A stretch of DNA of 64,000 nt from Desulfuromonas soudanensis (GTDB lineage: Bacteria; Desulfobacterota; Desulfuromonadia; Desulfuromonadales; WTL). The stretch is from positions 3,472,001-3,536,000 of the forward strand of contig NZ_CP010802.1 in assembly GCF_001278055.1 (NCBI RefSeq), read 5' to 3'. Shown in pieces: positions 51,570 to 60,341 of this stretch (position 1 is its first letter; every line of letters starts with the position of its first letter). The notes under the pieces are model-generated. The model was not told the origin of the DNA, searched no databases, and was given only the letters and a program-made list of their open reading frames with translations. A program made the position numbers and the translations under genes.

Positions 51570-53017
51570 TGGACCAGATCATTTTCGACAAACCGCTCAA
51601 AATCGATCGTCGGCCGCTGTGGCGTATCCTCGCCGACCGGACGCTGCGCTACCAGGTGATCGCAGCCCTCTTCATCGTCGGGGCCGTCCTCTTCTGTCTC
51701 TCTCCGCCGTCGGGTCTCTCCCACCAGGGCTACCACGCCCTCATCGTCTTCGGCGCCTGCGTCATCCTCTGGGTCTCGGGGCTCCTCCCCCTGGCGGTGA
51801 CCTCATTGCTGGCGATGGCGGTCATCCCCCTGCTGGGGATCTTGGAAACCAAGAAGACCTACGCCCTCTTCGGCAACGAGGCGATCTTTTTCATCCTCAG
51901 CGCCTTTATCCTGGCGGCGGCCATGACCGGGAGCGGTCTCTCTACGCGCCTGGCGCGGACGATGCTGGTCCGTTTCGGCCGTACCCCGAGGAGCCTTGTC
52001 CTGACGGTTTTTCTTCTTTCGACCGTCCTCTCCTTCGCCATGAGCGAACACGCCGTGGCGGCCATGATGTTCGCTGTGGTCCTGGAGATCGTGCGCAGTC
52101 TCGATCTCAAAAAAGGCCAGAGCAACTACGGCAAGTTCCTCTTCATGTCTATCGGCTGGGGGTGCGTGATCGGCGGCATTGCCACCTTCCTCGGCGGGGC
52201 GCGGGCGCCGTTGGCGGTGGGGATGCTGCGGGAGGCGACCGGCCTCGACTTCACCTTCTTCGAATGGACCGTCGCCGCCCTCCCCGTGGTGCTGCCGCTG
52301 CTGGTGATCGGCTTTTTCCTCCTGGGAAGGTTTTTCCCCCGGGATATCGACAGCATCGCCCCGGGGATCACCTTTCTCAACAGGCAGCGCCTCGAAATGG
52401 GGCGCATGAGCTACAACGAGAAGATCGTCGCCGTCATCATGCTTCTGACCCTCTTCGGCTGGGTCTTTCTCGGCAAACGCTACGGCCTGGCCAACATCGC
52501 CATTCTCGCCGTGGCGGCACTCTTCGTCTTCAAGGTCGTCACCTGGCAGGCCATCGAGGAGTACGTCAACTGGGGGGTGATCCTGATGTACGGCGGCGCC
52601 ATCACCCTGGCCTCGGCGCTGGAGAAGAGCGGCGCAGCCCGCTGGCTTGCCGAGGAAGGACTCGCCGGCTGGCTCCACTCCCCCTTCATGGTGGTGGCGA
52701 TTTTTTCCCTTCTCTCGCTCCTTCTCACCGAATGCATCAGCAACGCCGCGGTGATCGCCATCCTCATGCCCATCGGCATGAGCCTGCAGCAGAGCATGGG
52801 GATCGACCCGCGCGTCATGACCCTGACCATTGCCCTGCCGGCCGGCCTCGCCTTCTGTCTCCCCATGGGCACTCCGGCCAACGCCATCGTCTTCTCGTCG
52901 GGGTATCTAAAAACTCGGGAGATGATCGTCCCGGGGATGATCGTCATGGCCATCGCCTGGCTCCTCTTTCTCGGCTCGGCCTGGCTTGTCTGGCCCCTGA
53001 TCGGACTGCACATCTGA
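51569..53017 (+). CDS. SLC13/DASS family anion:sodium symporter, probable sulfate importer
   Basis: 482 aa with about 12 membrane helices. DASS hallmarks are the two repeats with FFILSAFILAAAMTGSG and TECISNAAVIAILMPIG, the latter like the SNT motif, and LAFCLPMGTPANAIVFSSG near the end. Members carry sulfate or dicarboxylates with sodium. The position before cysH-cysD-cysNC argues for sulfate. Confidence 0.88.
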   Translation: MDQIIFDKPLKIDRRPLWRILADRTLRYQVIAALFIVGAVLFCLSPPSGLSHQGYHALIVFGACVILWVSGLLPLAVTSLLAMAVIPLLGILETKKTYALFGNEAIFFILSAFILAAAMTGSGLSTRLARTMLVRFGRTPRSLVLTVFLLSTVLSFAMSEHAVAAMMFAVVLEIVRSLDLKKGQSNYGKFLFMSIGWGCVIGGIATFLGGARAPLAVGMLREATGLDFTFFEWTVAALPVVLPLLVIGFFLLGRFFPRDIDSIAPGITFLNRQRLEMGRMSYNEKIVAVIMLLTLFGWVFLGKRYGLANIAILAVAALFVFKVVTWQAIEEYVNWGVILMYGGAITLASALEKSGAARWLAEEGLAGWLHSPFMVVAIFSLLSLLLTECISNAAVIAILMPIGMSLQQSMGIDPRVMTLTIALPAGLAFCLPMGTPANAIVFSSGYLKTREMIVPGMIVMAIAWLLFLGSAWLVWPLIGLHI

Positions 53018-53037
53018 CCAAAAAAGGACCCGCACCC

Positions 53038-53745
53038 ATGAACAAACCGACTCCAAGAAATCTTCCGCAACTCCCCGGCGGCGCCGGTGCCGAAGAGATC
53101 CTCCGCGCCGGCCTCGAGGCCGCGGGCGGACCCGTCGCCCTCGCCTCCTCCTTCGGCATCGAGGATGTGGTCGTCATCGACCTGATCCGGGAGCTGCAGC
53201 TGCCGGTGTCCATCTTCGCCCTCGACACCGGCCGCCTCCCCGAGGAGACCTACCAGACCGCCGAGGCGGTGGCACAGCGCTACGGAGTGCGGATCGACTG
53301 GTACTTTCCCGAGCGCTCCGCCGTGGAAGAGCTGGAGAGGGACAAGGGACTCTTCTCCTTCCGCAACAGCCTCGAAGACCGCCATCAGTGCTGCGCCATC
53401 CGCAAGGTCGAGCCGCTGCAACGGGCCCTGGCCGGACTCTCCGGGTGGGTCACCGGGATGCGCGCCGAACAGAGCGTGACCCGCAGCGTCCTGGCGCCCC
53501 TGGAGATCGACTTCCCCCACGGGGGGATCGTCAAGATCAACCCCCTGGCCGCCTGGAGCGAAGCCGAGGTCTGGGCCTACGCCGAGAAGAAAAGACTGCC
53601 GGTCAACCCCCTGCATAAACAGGGGTATCCGTCCATCGGCTGCGCCCCCTGCACCCGCGCCGTCCAGCCGGGGGAATCGACCCGGGCCGGGCGCTGGTGG
53701 TGGGAAGACCCGGAGCACAGGGAGTGCGGGCTGCACCGCAAATAA
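53038..53745 (+). CDS. cysH: Assimilatory adenylyl-sulfate (APS) reductase
   Basis: 235 aa. Paired cysteines QCCAIRKVEPL and SIGCAPCTR give the [4Fe-4S] ligands that distinguish APS reductases from PAPS reductases. The catalytic C-terminal cysteine is in HRECGLH. PP-loop type motif SSFGIEDVVVIDL. It reduces APS to sulfite with thioredoxin. This means PAPS is not required, relevant to the odd CysC tail of the next-but-one gene. Confidence 0.96.
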   Translation: MNKPTPRNLPQLPGGAGAEEILRAGLEAAGGPVALASSFGIEDVVVIDLIRELQLPVSIFALDTGRLPEETYQTAEAVAQRYGVRIDWYFPERSAVEELERDKGLFSFRNSLEDRHQCCAIRKVEPLQRALAGLSGWVTGMRAEQSVTRSVLAPLEIDFPHGGIVKINPLAAWSEAEVWAYAEKKRLPVNPLHKQGYPSIGCAPCTRAVQPGESTRAGRWWWEDPEHRECGLHRK

Positions 53746-53794
53746 TAGGAACAGAGCCCAGAGACGATAGAGTTCACCAGGAAGGATCGAACCC

Positions 53795-54700
53795 ATGAAG
53801 ACAAAAATGACTCACCTGCGCCAGCTCGAGGCGGAAAGCATCCACATCATGCGCGAGGTGGCCGCCGAGTTCGAAAACCCGGTGATGCTCTACTCCATCG
53901 GCAAGGACTCCGCCGTCATGCTCCACCTGGCGCGCAAGGCCTTCTATCCGTCGCCCCCTCCTTTTCCCCTGCTGCACGTGGACACCACCTGGAAATTCCG
54001 GGAGATGATCGCGTTTCGCGACCGCATGGCGGCCGAGTGCGGCTTCGACCTCCTCATCCACACCAACCGGGAGGGGGTCGACAGCGGCATCACCCCCTTC
54101 AGCCACGGTTCGTCCGTCTACACCGACATCATGAAGACCGAGGGGCTCAAGCAGGCCCTCGACAAGTACAAGTTCGACGCCGCCTTCGGCGGGGCGCGGC
54201 GCGACGAGGAGAAATCCCGGGCCAAGGAGCGGATCTTCTCCTTCCGCAGCACCAGTCACCGCTGGGATCCCAAGTACCAGCGCCCCGAGCTGTGGAACAT
54301 CTACAACGCCCGCGTCCGCCCCGGGGAGAGCATCCGCACCTTTCCCCTTTCCAACTGGACCGAGCTCGACATCTGGCAGTACATCTATCTCGAAAAAATC
54401 CCCATCGTCCCCCTCTACTTCGCGGCGGTGCGGCCGGTGGTGGAACGGGACGGGATGCTGATCATGGTCGACGACCAGCGGCTCGAGCTGCGCCCCGGCG
54501 AGGAGGTGCAGATGAAATCGGTGCGCTTCCGCACCCTCGGGTGCTACCCCCTCACCGCCGCCGTCGAGTCGACGGCCGCCACCTTGCCGGAGATTATCCA
54601 GGAGATGCTCCTCACCCGCACCTCCGAGCGTCAGGGGCGCCTCATCGACCACGACCAGGCCGGGTCCATGGAGAAGAAAAAGCAGGAGGGATATTTCTAA
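53795..54700 (+). CDS. cysD: Sulfate adenylyltransferase subunit 2
   Basis: 301 aa. The PP-loop is [14 protein letters not shown], with [20 protein letters not shown] and [18 protein letters not shown] as family motifs. Forms APS from ATP and sulfate with CysN. The stop and the cysNC start overlap by 1 bp (TAATG). Confidence 0.98.
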   Translation: MKTKMTHLRQLEAESIHIMREVAAEFENPVMLYSIGKDSAVMLHLARKAFYPSPPPFPLLHVDTTWKFREMIAFRDRMAAECGFDLLIHTNREGVDSGITPFSHGSSVYTDIMKTEGLKQALDKYKFDAAFGGARRDEEKSRAKERIFSFRSTSHRWDPKYQRPELWNIYNARVRPGESIRTFPLSNWTELDIWQYIYLEKIPIVPLYFAAVRPVVERDGMLIMVDDQRLELRPGEEVQMKSVRFRTLGCYPLTAAVESTAATLPEIIQEMLLTRTSERQGRLIDHDQAGSMEKKKQEGYF

Positions 54701-56547
54701 TGGCTCACCAATCCGAACTGATCGCCGAAGACATCCTCGCCTATCTGAAGAGCCAGGAAGAGAAAACAATGCTGCGCTTCATCACCTGCGGCAGCGTCGA
54801 CGACGGCAAAAGCACCCTGATCGGCCGCCTCCTCTGGGATTCGAAGATGGTCTTCGAGGACCAGCTCGCCGCCCTTGCCGCCGACAGCAAGAGGGTCGGA
54901 ACTCAAGGGGAGAAGATCGATTACGCCCTCCTCCTCGACGGCCTGCAGGCCGAGCGGGAGCAGGGAATCACCATCGACGTCGCCTACCGCTTCTTCTCCA
55001 CCGACAGGCGCAAGTTCATCGTCGCCGACACCCCGGGGCACGAGCAGTACACCCGCAACATGGTCACCGGGGCGTCGACCGCCCAGGTGGCGGTCATCCT
55101 CATCGACGCCCGCAAGGGGGTCCTCACCCAGAGCCGCCGCCACAGTTATCTCGTCTCGCTGGTCGGCATCCGTCAGGTGGTCCTGGCGATCAACAAGATG
55201 GACCTCGTCGACTACAGTCAGGAGCGATTCGAAGAGATCCGCCGGGAGTACGAACACTTCGCCGCAAGCCTCGGTTTCGACGCCATCGCCGCCATCCCGA
55301 TCTCGGCCCTCGAGGGGGACAACGTCCTGACCCGCAGCGATCGCACCCCCTGGTACGCCGGACCGACGCTCATGGAGCACCTCGATACCGTGCCGATCGC
55401 CGATGCCGACGCCGGCAAGCCGTTTCGCCTGCGGGTGCAGTGGGTCAACCGCCCGAATCTCGACTTCCGCGGTTTCTGCGGCACCATCGCCTCGGGATCG
55501 ATTTCCGCCGGCGAGACGGTGATCGTTTCCGCCTCGGGACAGACCTCGCGCGTAGCACGGATCGTCACCATGGACGGCGACCTCGAAAAGGCCGGAGCCG
55601 GTCAGGCGGTGACCCTGACCCTGGCCGACGAAATCGACATCAGTCGCGGCGACCTCCTCGCCACCCCCGACGCCCGCCCCTGTCAGAGCGACCGGTTCGA
55701 GGCGAAGGTGGTCTGGATGCACGAGGAACCCCTGCACCTCGGACGCAGCTACCTGATCAAGGCCGGCGCCACCACCGCCCCGGTAACGGTCAGCGCCCTG
55801 CGCTTCAAGGTCAACGTCAACACCCTGGAGGAGGAACCCGGCGAGACCCTCTCCCTCAACGAGGTGGGCGCCTGCACCCTCACCGCCGGCAGGACGATCC
55901 CCTTCGACCCTTACGGCGAAAACCGCGGCACCGGCAATTTCATCCTCATCGACCGGCTGAGCAACGCCACCGTCGGCGCCGGGATGATCGAGGCGCCGCT
56001 CCAGAAGGCGGTTACCCTTGCCTGGCCGACCCTCACCGTGGACAAGGACGCCCGCTCCGGGCTCAAGGGGCAGACGCCGAAGGTTCTCTGGTTTGCCGGC
56101 CGCCCTTCGGCCGGGAAGTCGACCGTCGCCGCCCTGGTGGAGAAGAGGCTCCTTTCCCTCGGCAAGCACACCTACCTCCTCGACGGCGACACCCTGCGCC
56201 AGGGCCTCAACGCCGATCTCGGCGCCTCGGGGTCCGAGGAGGAGGAAATCCGCCGCCGCATCGTCGAAGTGGCGCGGATTCTCGCCGATGCCGGGCTCAT
56301 CGTCCTGGCATCCGATTCCGGCCGTGGCTCGCAAATCGCCCGGGAACGCTTCGCTCCGGGGGAGTTCAGCGAAATTTTCATCGACACCGCCGCCGACGTT
56401 TGTGCCTCCCGCTCCGGGGGGGTCAATTTGCCCTACAAGCCTCCGGAGGCCCCGGACTTCACCGTCGACGGCGCCGACGCCCCCGAGGAGATCGCCCTGA
56501 CCCTCGTGCGCCTGATCTTCGGAGAGCCGCCAAGCTGCATCATCTGA
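54700..56547 (+). CDS. cysNC: Sulfate adenylyltransferase GTPase subunit fused to a degenerate APS-kinase domain
   Basis: 615 aa. Residues 1-~450 are CysN: G1 GSVDDGKSTLIGRLL, G3 DTPGHEQYTRNM, G4 NKMDL, plus the beta-barrel domains. Residues ~457-615 are CysC-like: Walker A is GRPSAGKST instead of GLSGxGKS, and LLDGDTLRQGLNADLG is kept. The usual FISP-x-R segment is replaced by ASDSGRGSQIARERF. The conserved DPKGLY-x-KA-x-G lid region and following stretch are absent, shortening the domain. APS kinase activity is therefore doubtful. Confidence 0.93.
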   Translation: MAHQSELIAEDILAYLKSQEEKTMLRFITCGSVDDGKSTLIGRLLWDSKMVFEDQLAALAADSKRVGTQGEKIDYALLLDGLQAEREQGITIDVAYRFFSTDRRKFIVADTPGHEQYTRNMVTGASTAQVAVILIDARKGVLTQSRRHSYLVSLVGIRQVVLAINKMDLVDYSQERFEEIRREYEHFAASLGFDAIAAIPISALEGDNVLTRSDRTPWYAGPTLMEHLDTVPIADADAGKPFRLRVQWVNRPNLDFRGFCGTIASGSISAGETVIVSASGQTSRVARIVTMDGDLEKAGAGQAVTLTLADEIDISRGDLLATPDARPCQSDRFEAKVVWMHEEPLHLGRSYLIKAGATTAPVTVSALRFKVNVNTLEEEPGETLSLNEVGACTLTAGRTIPFDPYGENRGTGNFILIDRLSNATVGAGMIEAPLQKAVTLAWPTLTVDKDARSGLKGQTPKVLWFAGRPSAGKSTVAALVEKRLLSLGKHTYLLDGDTLRQGLNADLGASGSEEEEIRRRIVEVARILADAGLIVLASDSGRGSQIARERFAPGEFSEIFIDTAADVCASRSGGVNLPYKPPEAPDFTVDGADAPEEIALTLVRLIFGEPPSCII

Positions 56548-56598
56548 TTTCGGGAGAAGGGGACGAAGGTCCCCTCCCGCCAGCAAAAGGAGATCGTC

Positions 56599-57555
56599 AT
56601 GAGCAGAATTTTTCAGGACAACAGCCTCTCCATCGGCGGCACGCCGCTGGTTCGCCTCCACCGCATGGTCCCCGCCGGGGGAGCCACGGTCCTTGCCAAG
56701 ATCGAGGGGCGCAATCCCGCCTACTCGGTCAAGTGCCGCATCGGCGCGGCGATGGTCTGGGACGCCGAGGAGAGGGGCCTCCTGAAGCCCGGCATGGAGA
56801 TCGTCGAACCGACAAGCGGCAACACCGGGATCGCCCTGGCCTTCGTCGCCGCAGCCCGCGGCATCCCCATCACCCTGACGATGCCGGAAACCATGAGCCT
56901 CGAGCGCCGCAAGGTCCTCAAGGCCTTCGGCGCCAACCTGGTCTTGACCCCCGGCAACCGCGGCATGACCGGGGCGATTGTCGAAGCCGAGACGATGGCC
57001 GCCTCCGACCCGCAGCGCTATCTCCTCATGCACCAGTTCAAAAATCCCGCCAACCCGGCGATCCACGAGAGGACCACCGGCCCGGAGATCTGGGATGACA
57101 CCGGCGGCGCCGTCGATCTCCTCGTCTCCGGGGTCGGCACCGGCGGCACCATCACCGGCGTCTCCCGCTACCTGAAAAAGACCCGGGGGAAACAGATTCT
57201 TTCGGTGGCGGTGGAACCGTCCGATTCGCCGGTCATCAGCCAGAAGCTCGCCGGGGCCGAACTGACCCCCGGTCCCCACAAGATTCAGGGGATCGGCGCC
57301 GGGTTTATCCCCGACACCCTCGACCTCTCCCTGATCGACCGGGTCGAGCAGGTCGGCAACGACGAGGCGATCGAGTTCGCCCGGCGCCTGGCCAAAGAGG
57401 AGGGGATCATCGCCGGCATCTCCAGCGGCGCCGCCGTCGCCGCGGCGCTGCGACTGGCGGTCCTCCCCGAATTCAAGGGAAAGACCATCGTCGTCATCCT
57501 CCCCGACTCCGGCGAGCGCTACCTGAGCAGTGTCCTCTACGAGGGGCTGTTGTAA
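56599..57555 (+). CDS. cysK: Cysteine synthase (O-acetylserine sulfhydrylase)
   Basis: 318 aa PLP enzyme of fold type II. The PLP lysine lies in [11 protein letters not shown], the acetylserine loop is [10 protein letters not shown], and the phosphate loop is [10 protein letters not shown]. It joins sulfide to O-acetylserine. It is the last gene of the sulfur operon. No sulfite reductase gene is present in the window, so that step is encoded elsewhere. Confidence 0.97.
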   Translation: MSRIFQDNSLSIGGTPLVRLHRMVPAGGATVLAKIEGRNPAYSVKCRIGAAMVWDAEERGLLKPGMEIVEPTSGNTGIALAFVAAARGIPITLTMPETMSLERRKVLKAFGANLVLTPGNRGMTGAIVEAETMAASDPQRYLLMHQFKNPANPAIHERTTGPEIWDDTGGAVDLLVSGVGTGGTITGVSRYLKKTRGKQILSVAVEPSDSPVISQKLAGAELTPGPHKIQGIGAGFIPDTLDLSLIDRVEQVGNDEAIEFARRLAKEEGIIAGISSGAAVAAALRLAVLPEFKGKTIVVILPDSGERYLSSVLYEGLL

Positions 57556-57595
57556 TCGGTCGGGCGGCTACCCCATCGGACCGTGGGAATTACTA

Positions 57596-57624
57596 TTGAC
57601 AAGAGTCCAAAGATTCCCTACATT
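57596..57624 (+). promoter_or_regulatory. Promoter of the SAM-riboswitch transcript
   Basis: TTGACA (57596-57601), a 17-bp spacer and TACATT (57619-57624), just upstream of the riboswitch. Confidence 0.7.
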
Positions 57625-57647
57625 ATTGATCAACATACAGACAGCAT

Positions 57648-57777
57648 CGTTTTTATCCAGAGTGGCGGAGGGACAGGCCCTGCGAAGCCACAGCAACCGG
57701 TCCGCCTCCTGCGGATGCCAGGTGCTAAATCCTACCCGCCGACGCCCCCCAGGGGAGCGGCGGGAAAGATGGGAACG
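57648..57777 (+). ncRNA. SAM-I (S-box) riboswitch aptamer
   Basis: The S-box core is unmistakable: AGAGTGGCGGAGGGACAGGC from 57659, GAAGCC and GCAACC downstream, and GGTGCTAAATCC from 57721. P1 can be drawn as 57648-57657 paired with 57768-57777, including three G-U pairs. It senses S-adenosylmethionine and controls the downstream enzyme. Confidence 0.95.
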
Positions 57778-57779
57778 GC

Positions 57780-57849
57780 GCTTCGACGGACAGCGACGAT
57801 TCCGCATGCCTCGAAGCCCCTTCTCATTCCCGTGAGAAGGGGCTTTTTT
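57780..57849 (+). terminator. Riboswitch expression platform: antiterminator and intrinsic terminator
   Basis: The terminator stem is 57814-57826 with 57833-57845 (13 bp), ending in a T-run to 57849. A competing antiterminator pairs GCTTCGA (57780-57786) with TCGAAGC (57811-57817), using the left foot of the terminator. This fits SAM-induced termination. Confidence 0.88.
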
Positions 57850-57883
57850 ATGGCCCCGAGAGCCCGACAGAGGGGGATCACCG

Positions 57884-59035
57884 ATGAAACAAAAGGACAG
57901 ACTGACCCTGGAAAGCAAACTGGTGCAGCTCGGCGTCGGCTGCGACGAGCGGACCGGCGCCATCAGCGTGCCGATCTACCCGAGCGCCACCTACCGTCAC
58001 CCGGCCGTCGGCGAGAGCACCGGCTACGACTACACCCGCTCCGGCAACCCGACGCGGCAGATCCTCGAGGAAGGGCTGGCCGAGCTCGAAGGGGGGAGCC
58101 GCGCCCTGGCCTTCTCTTCGGGGATGGCGGCTCTGACGACGCTCTTTCTCCACTTCTCCAGCGGCGACCACCTCGTCGTCTCCCAGGACCTCTACGGCGG
58201 CACCTACAGGGTTCTCGAACAGGTCTTTGCCAAGCTCGGCCTTTGCGCCGCCTATGTGGACACCAGCGACACCGCCGCGGTGGAAGCGGCCTTCACGCCG
58301 GCAACGAAGGCGCTGCTCGTGGAGACCCCCGGCAATCCCCTCCTCGGCGTCGCCGACATCGCCGCCCTCTCGGAGCTCTGCCGGCAACGGGGCCTGCTCC
58401 TCATCGTCGACAACACGTTTCTCACCCCGATCCTGCAGCGCCCCCTCGCCCTGGGAGCCGACGTAGTGATTCACTCGGGAACCAAATACCTGAGCGGCCA
58501 CAACGACCTCTGCTCCGGTGTGCTCATCGCCCGGGAGCCCGAGCTCGGCGAGCGCCTCTACTTCCTGCAGAACTCCACCGGCGCCGTCCTCTCCCCCCAG
58601 GACTGCTGGCTGCTCATCCGCAGCCTCAAGACCCTGGCGCTGCGCATGGAGCGCCATTGTCGGAACGCCCTGCAGGTCGCCTCCTGGCTGCAGGCGCACC
58701 CCCGGGTCGCCGCCGTCTACTACCCGGGGCTGCCGGAGCACCCGGGGCACCTCCTTTCCCGGCGGCAGGCCCAGGGCTTCGGCGGCATGCTCTCCTTCCG
58801 CGTCGAGTCCCCGGACCTGGCGCGCCAGGTCCTGAAACGGCTGCAGCTCATCTCCTTTGCCGAGAGCCTCGGCGGCGTCGAGTCGCTGATGACCCTGCCG
58901 GCGGTGCAGACCCACGGCGACATCCCCGAGGCGGAACGCCTGCGCCTCGGAATCTGCGAGAGCCTGCTGCGCCTATCGGTGGGAATCGAATCGTCCGAAG
59001 ACATCCTCGCCGATCTCGAACAGGCCCTCGCCTGA
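57884..59035 (+). CDS. Cys/Met metabolism PLP enzyme (cystathionine gamma-synthase/sulfhydrylase family)
   Basis: 383 aa fold type I PLP enzyme. The PLP lysine is in HSGTKYLSGHND. Other family motifs are YDYTRSGNPTR, FSSGMAALTT and VDNTFLTPILQRPL. Sequence cannot separate cystathionine gamma-synthase, gamma-/beta-lyase or O-acylhomoserine sulfhydrylase. The SAM riboswitch favours a role in methionine synthesis (MetB-type). Confidence 0.88.
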   Translation: MKQKDRLTLESKLVQLGVGCDERTGAISVPIYPSATYRHPAVGESTGYDYTRSGNPTRQILEEGLAELEGGSRALAFSSGMAALTTLFLHFSSGDHLVVSQDLYGGTYRVLEQVFAKLGLCAAYVDTSDTAAVEAAFTPATKALLVETPGNPLLGVADIAALSELCRQRGLLLIVDNTFLTPILQRPLALGADVVIHSGTKYLSGHNDLCSGVLIAREPELGERLYFLQNSTGAVLSPQDCWLLIRSLKTLALRMERHCRNALQVASWLQAHPRVAAVYYPGLPEHPGHLLSRRQAQGFGGMLSFRVESPDLARQVLKRLQLISFAESLGGVESLMTLPAVQTHGDIPEAERLRLGICESLLRLSVGIESSEDILADLEQALA

Positions 59036-59215
59036 TTCCGCACCCTTCTCCGCCCGGGTCTCCGGGCGGGGAGGGGAACGGTGCCGCGCCCTCACTGAAT
59101 CCCCCTTCCGAGTCGGTTTCTTGACGCTCCCCCCTCCCCTCCCCCGGCAGGCACTTTTCTTCCAACAGCCCGGGATACCGACACTTTAATCAACGCACCC
59201 GCTCCAGCATTAAAA

Positions 59216-59231
59216 TTGCACGAAACTTGCA
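59216..59231 (+). promoter_or_regulatory. Sigma-54-like promoter of the cytochrome-porin cluster
   Basis: TTGCACG, AAAC, TTGCA matches TGGCACG-N4-TTGCW except for T in the -24 GG. It lies about 80 bp before the cytochrome start. Weaker because the changed base is in the most conserved pair. Confidence 0.4.
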
Positions 59232-59311
59232 GGCCCGAGTCTTGTCCGGGAGATCTGATTCATCCAATAATTCAAACATTTGCACGTTATATTCCCCAAG
59301 GAGGCCCCCCC

Positions 59312-60292
59312 TTGAAAACAACGTCCCTGATCATCGCCATCGTCGCCCTGACGGTCGCCGCCTGCAGCTCGCTGCGGACCGACCACCCCATCGCCCCTGT
59401 GGCCGACTACGAGAGGCTCCTCGTCGGCAATCTCGAGGCCGGCTACATCGGCAACGACAACTGCATGGCCAAGTGCCATAGCCACGACCGGATCCGCAGG
59501 GATTTCAGTCTTTCGGTCCACGGCGAGCAGCTCAGCTCGGAAACCGGTCTCCCCCTGGTCAACTGCGAGTCGTGCCACGGCGCCGGCAGCCTGGCGGTCG
59601 AACACGCCGCCGAGCAGAAGAGCTGCGACGCGAGCACCTTCCTGCAACTCAAGGAATTCCCGGCTCAGGTCCAGTCGCTGATCTGCCTCAAGTGCCATTC
59701 GGCCTCCTCGACCCCCAACCTCCAGTTCTGGAACGCCAGCACCCACGCCGGCAGCGACGTCAGCTGCTTCGACTGCCACCAGCTGCACAAGGGCCCGCAG
59801 CAGAAGGTCGACCGCAAGGACATGGACGAACTCTGCTACGCCTGCCACCAGGACATCCGCTCCGAATTCGCCCAGTTCTCCCATCACCCGGTCCCCGAGG
59901 GGAAAATGGTCTGCACCGACTGCCACAACCCCCACGGCAGCGCCAGCGACCATCTCCTCAAGGGGACAACAGTCAAGGAAACCTGCACCCGCTGCCACAT
60001 GGAATACCAGGGCCCCTACGTCTACGAGCACGCCGACGTCACCGAGGACTGCACCAACTGCCACCGTTCGCATGGCTCACCCAACGATCCGCTGCTGATC
60101 ACGGCCCAGCCCTTTCTCTGTCTGCAGTGCCATGCCGGCCACCAGAGCAATGTCGTCCCGGCAACCACCGATCCCCAGGGGAACGGTTCTTTCAAGGGGG
60201 CCTTCTACACCCGCTGTACCGACTGCCACTCACAGATTCACGGCACCGATGTGCCGTCCAGCAAGGGACGGGGCACCTTCCTGGCCCGGTAA
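59312..60292 (+). CDS. Decahaem-type c cytochrome lipoprotein (MtrA/DmsE-like)
   Basis: 326 aa. Signal peptide with lipobox VAAC (C18), so it is probably lipid-anchored. Nine canonical CxxCH motifs (CESCH, CLKCH, CFDCH, CYACH, CTDCH, CTRCH, CTNCH, CLQCH, CTDCH) plus one CxxxCH at C51-C55-H56, giving up to ten haems. Many extra histidines can serve as sixth ligands. The TTG start is supported by AAGGAGG; it gives the signal peptide directly. The barrel gene follows 49 bp later, the classic MtrA-MtrB order. It would carry electrons across the outer membrane. Confidence 0.92.
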   Translation: MKTTSLIIAIVALTVAACSSLRTDHPIAPVADYERLLVGNLEAGYIGNDNCMAKCHSHDRIRRDFSLSVHGEQLSSETGLPLVNCESCHGAGSLAVEHAAEQKSCDASTFLQLKEFPAQVQSLICLKCHSASSTPNLQFWNASTHAGSDVSCFDCHQLHKGPQQKVDRKDMDELCYACHQDIRSEFAQFSHHPVPEGKMVCTDCHNPHGSASDHLLKGTTVKETCTRCHMEYQGPYVYEHADVTEDCTNCHRSHGSPNDPLLITAQPFLCLQCHAGHQSNVVPATTDPQGNGSFKGAFYTRCTDCHSQIHGTDVPSSKGRGTFLAR

Positions 60293-60341
60293 GGGGTTGG
60301 ACCCTTTTCCCCTTGAATGACATTTCTATCAGGAGACTGCC

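Noticed and set aside
59048-59073. GC-rich hairpin after the trans-sulfuration gene
   Set aside because: The stem is good, but no T-tract follows on either strand, so it was not called a terminator.
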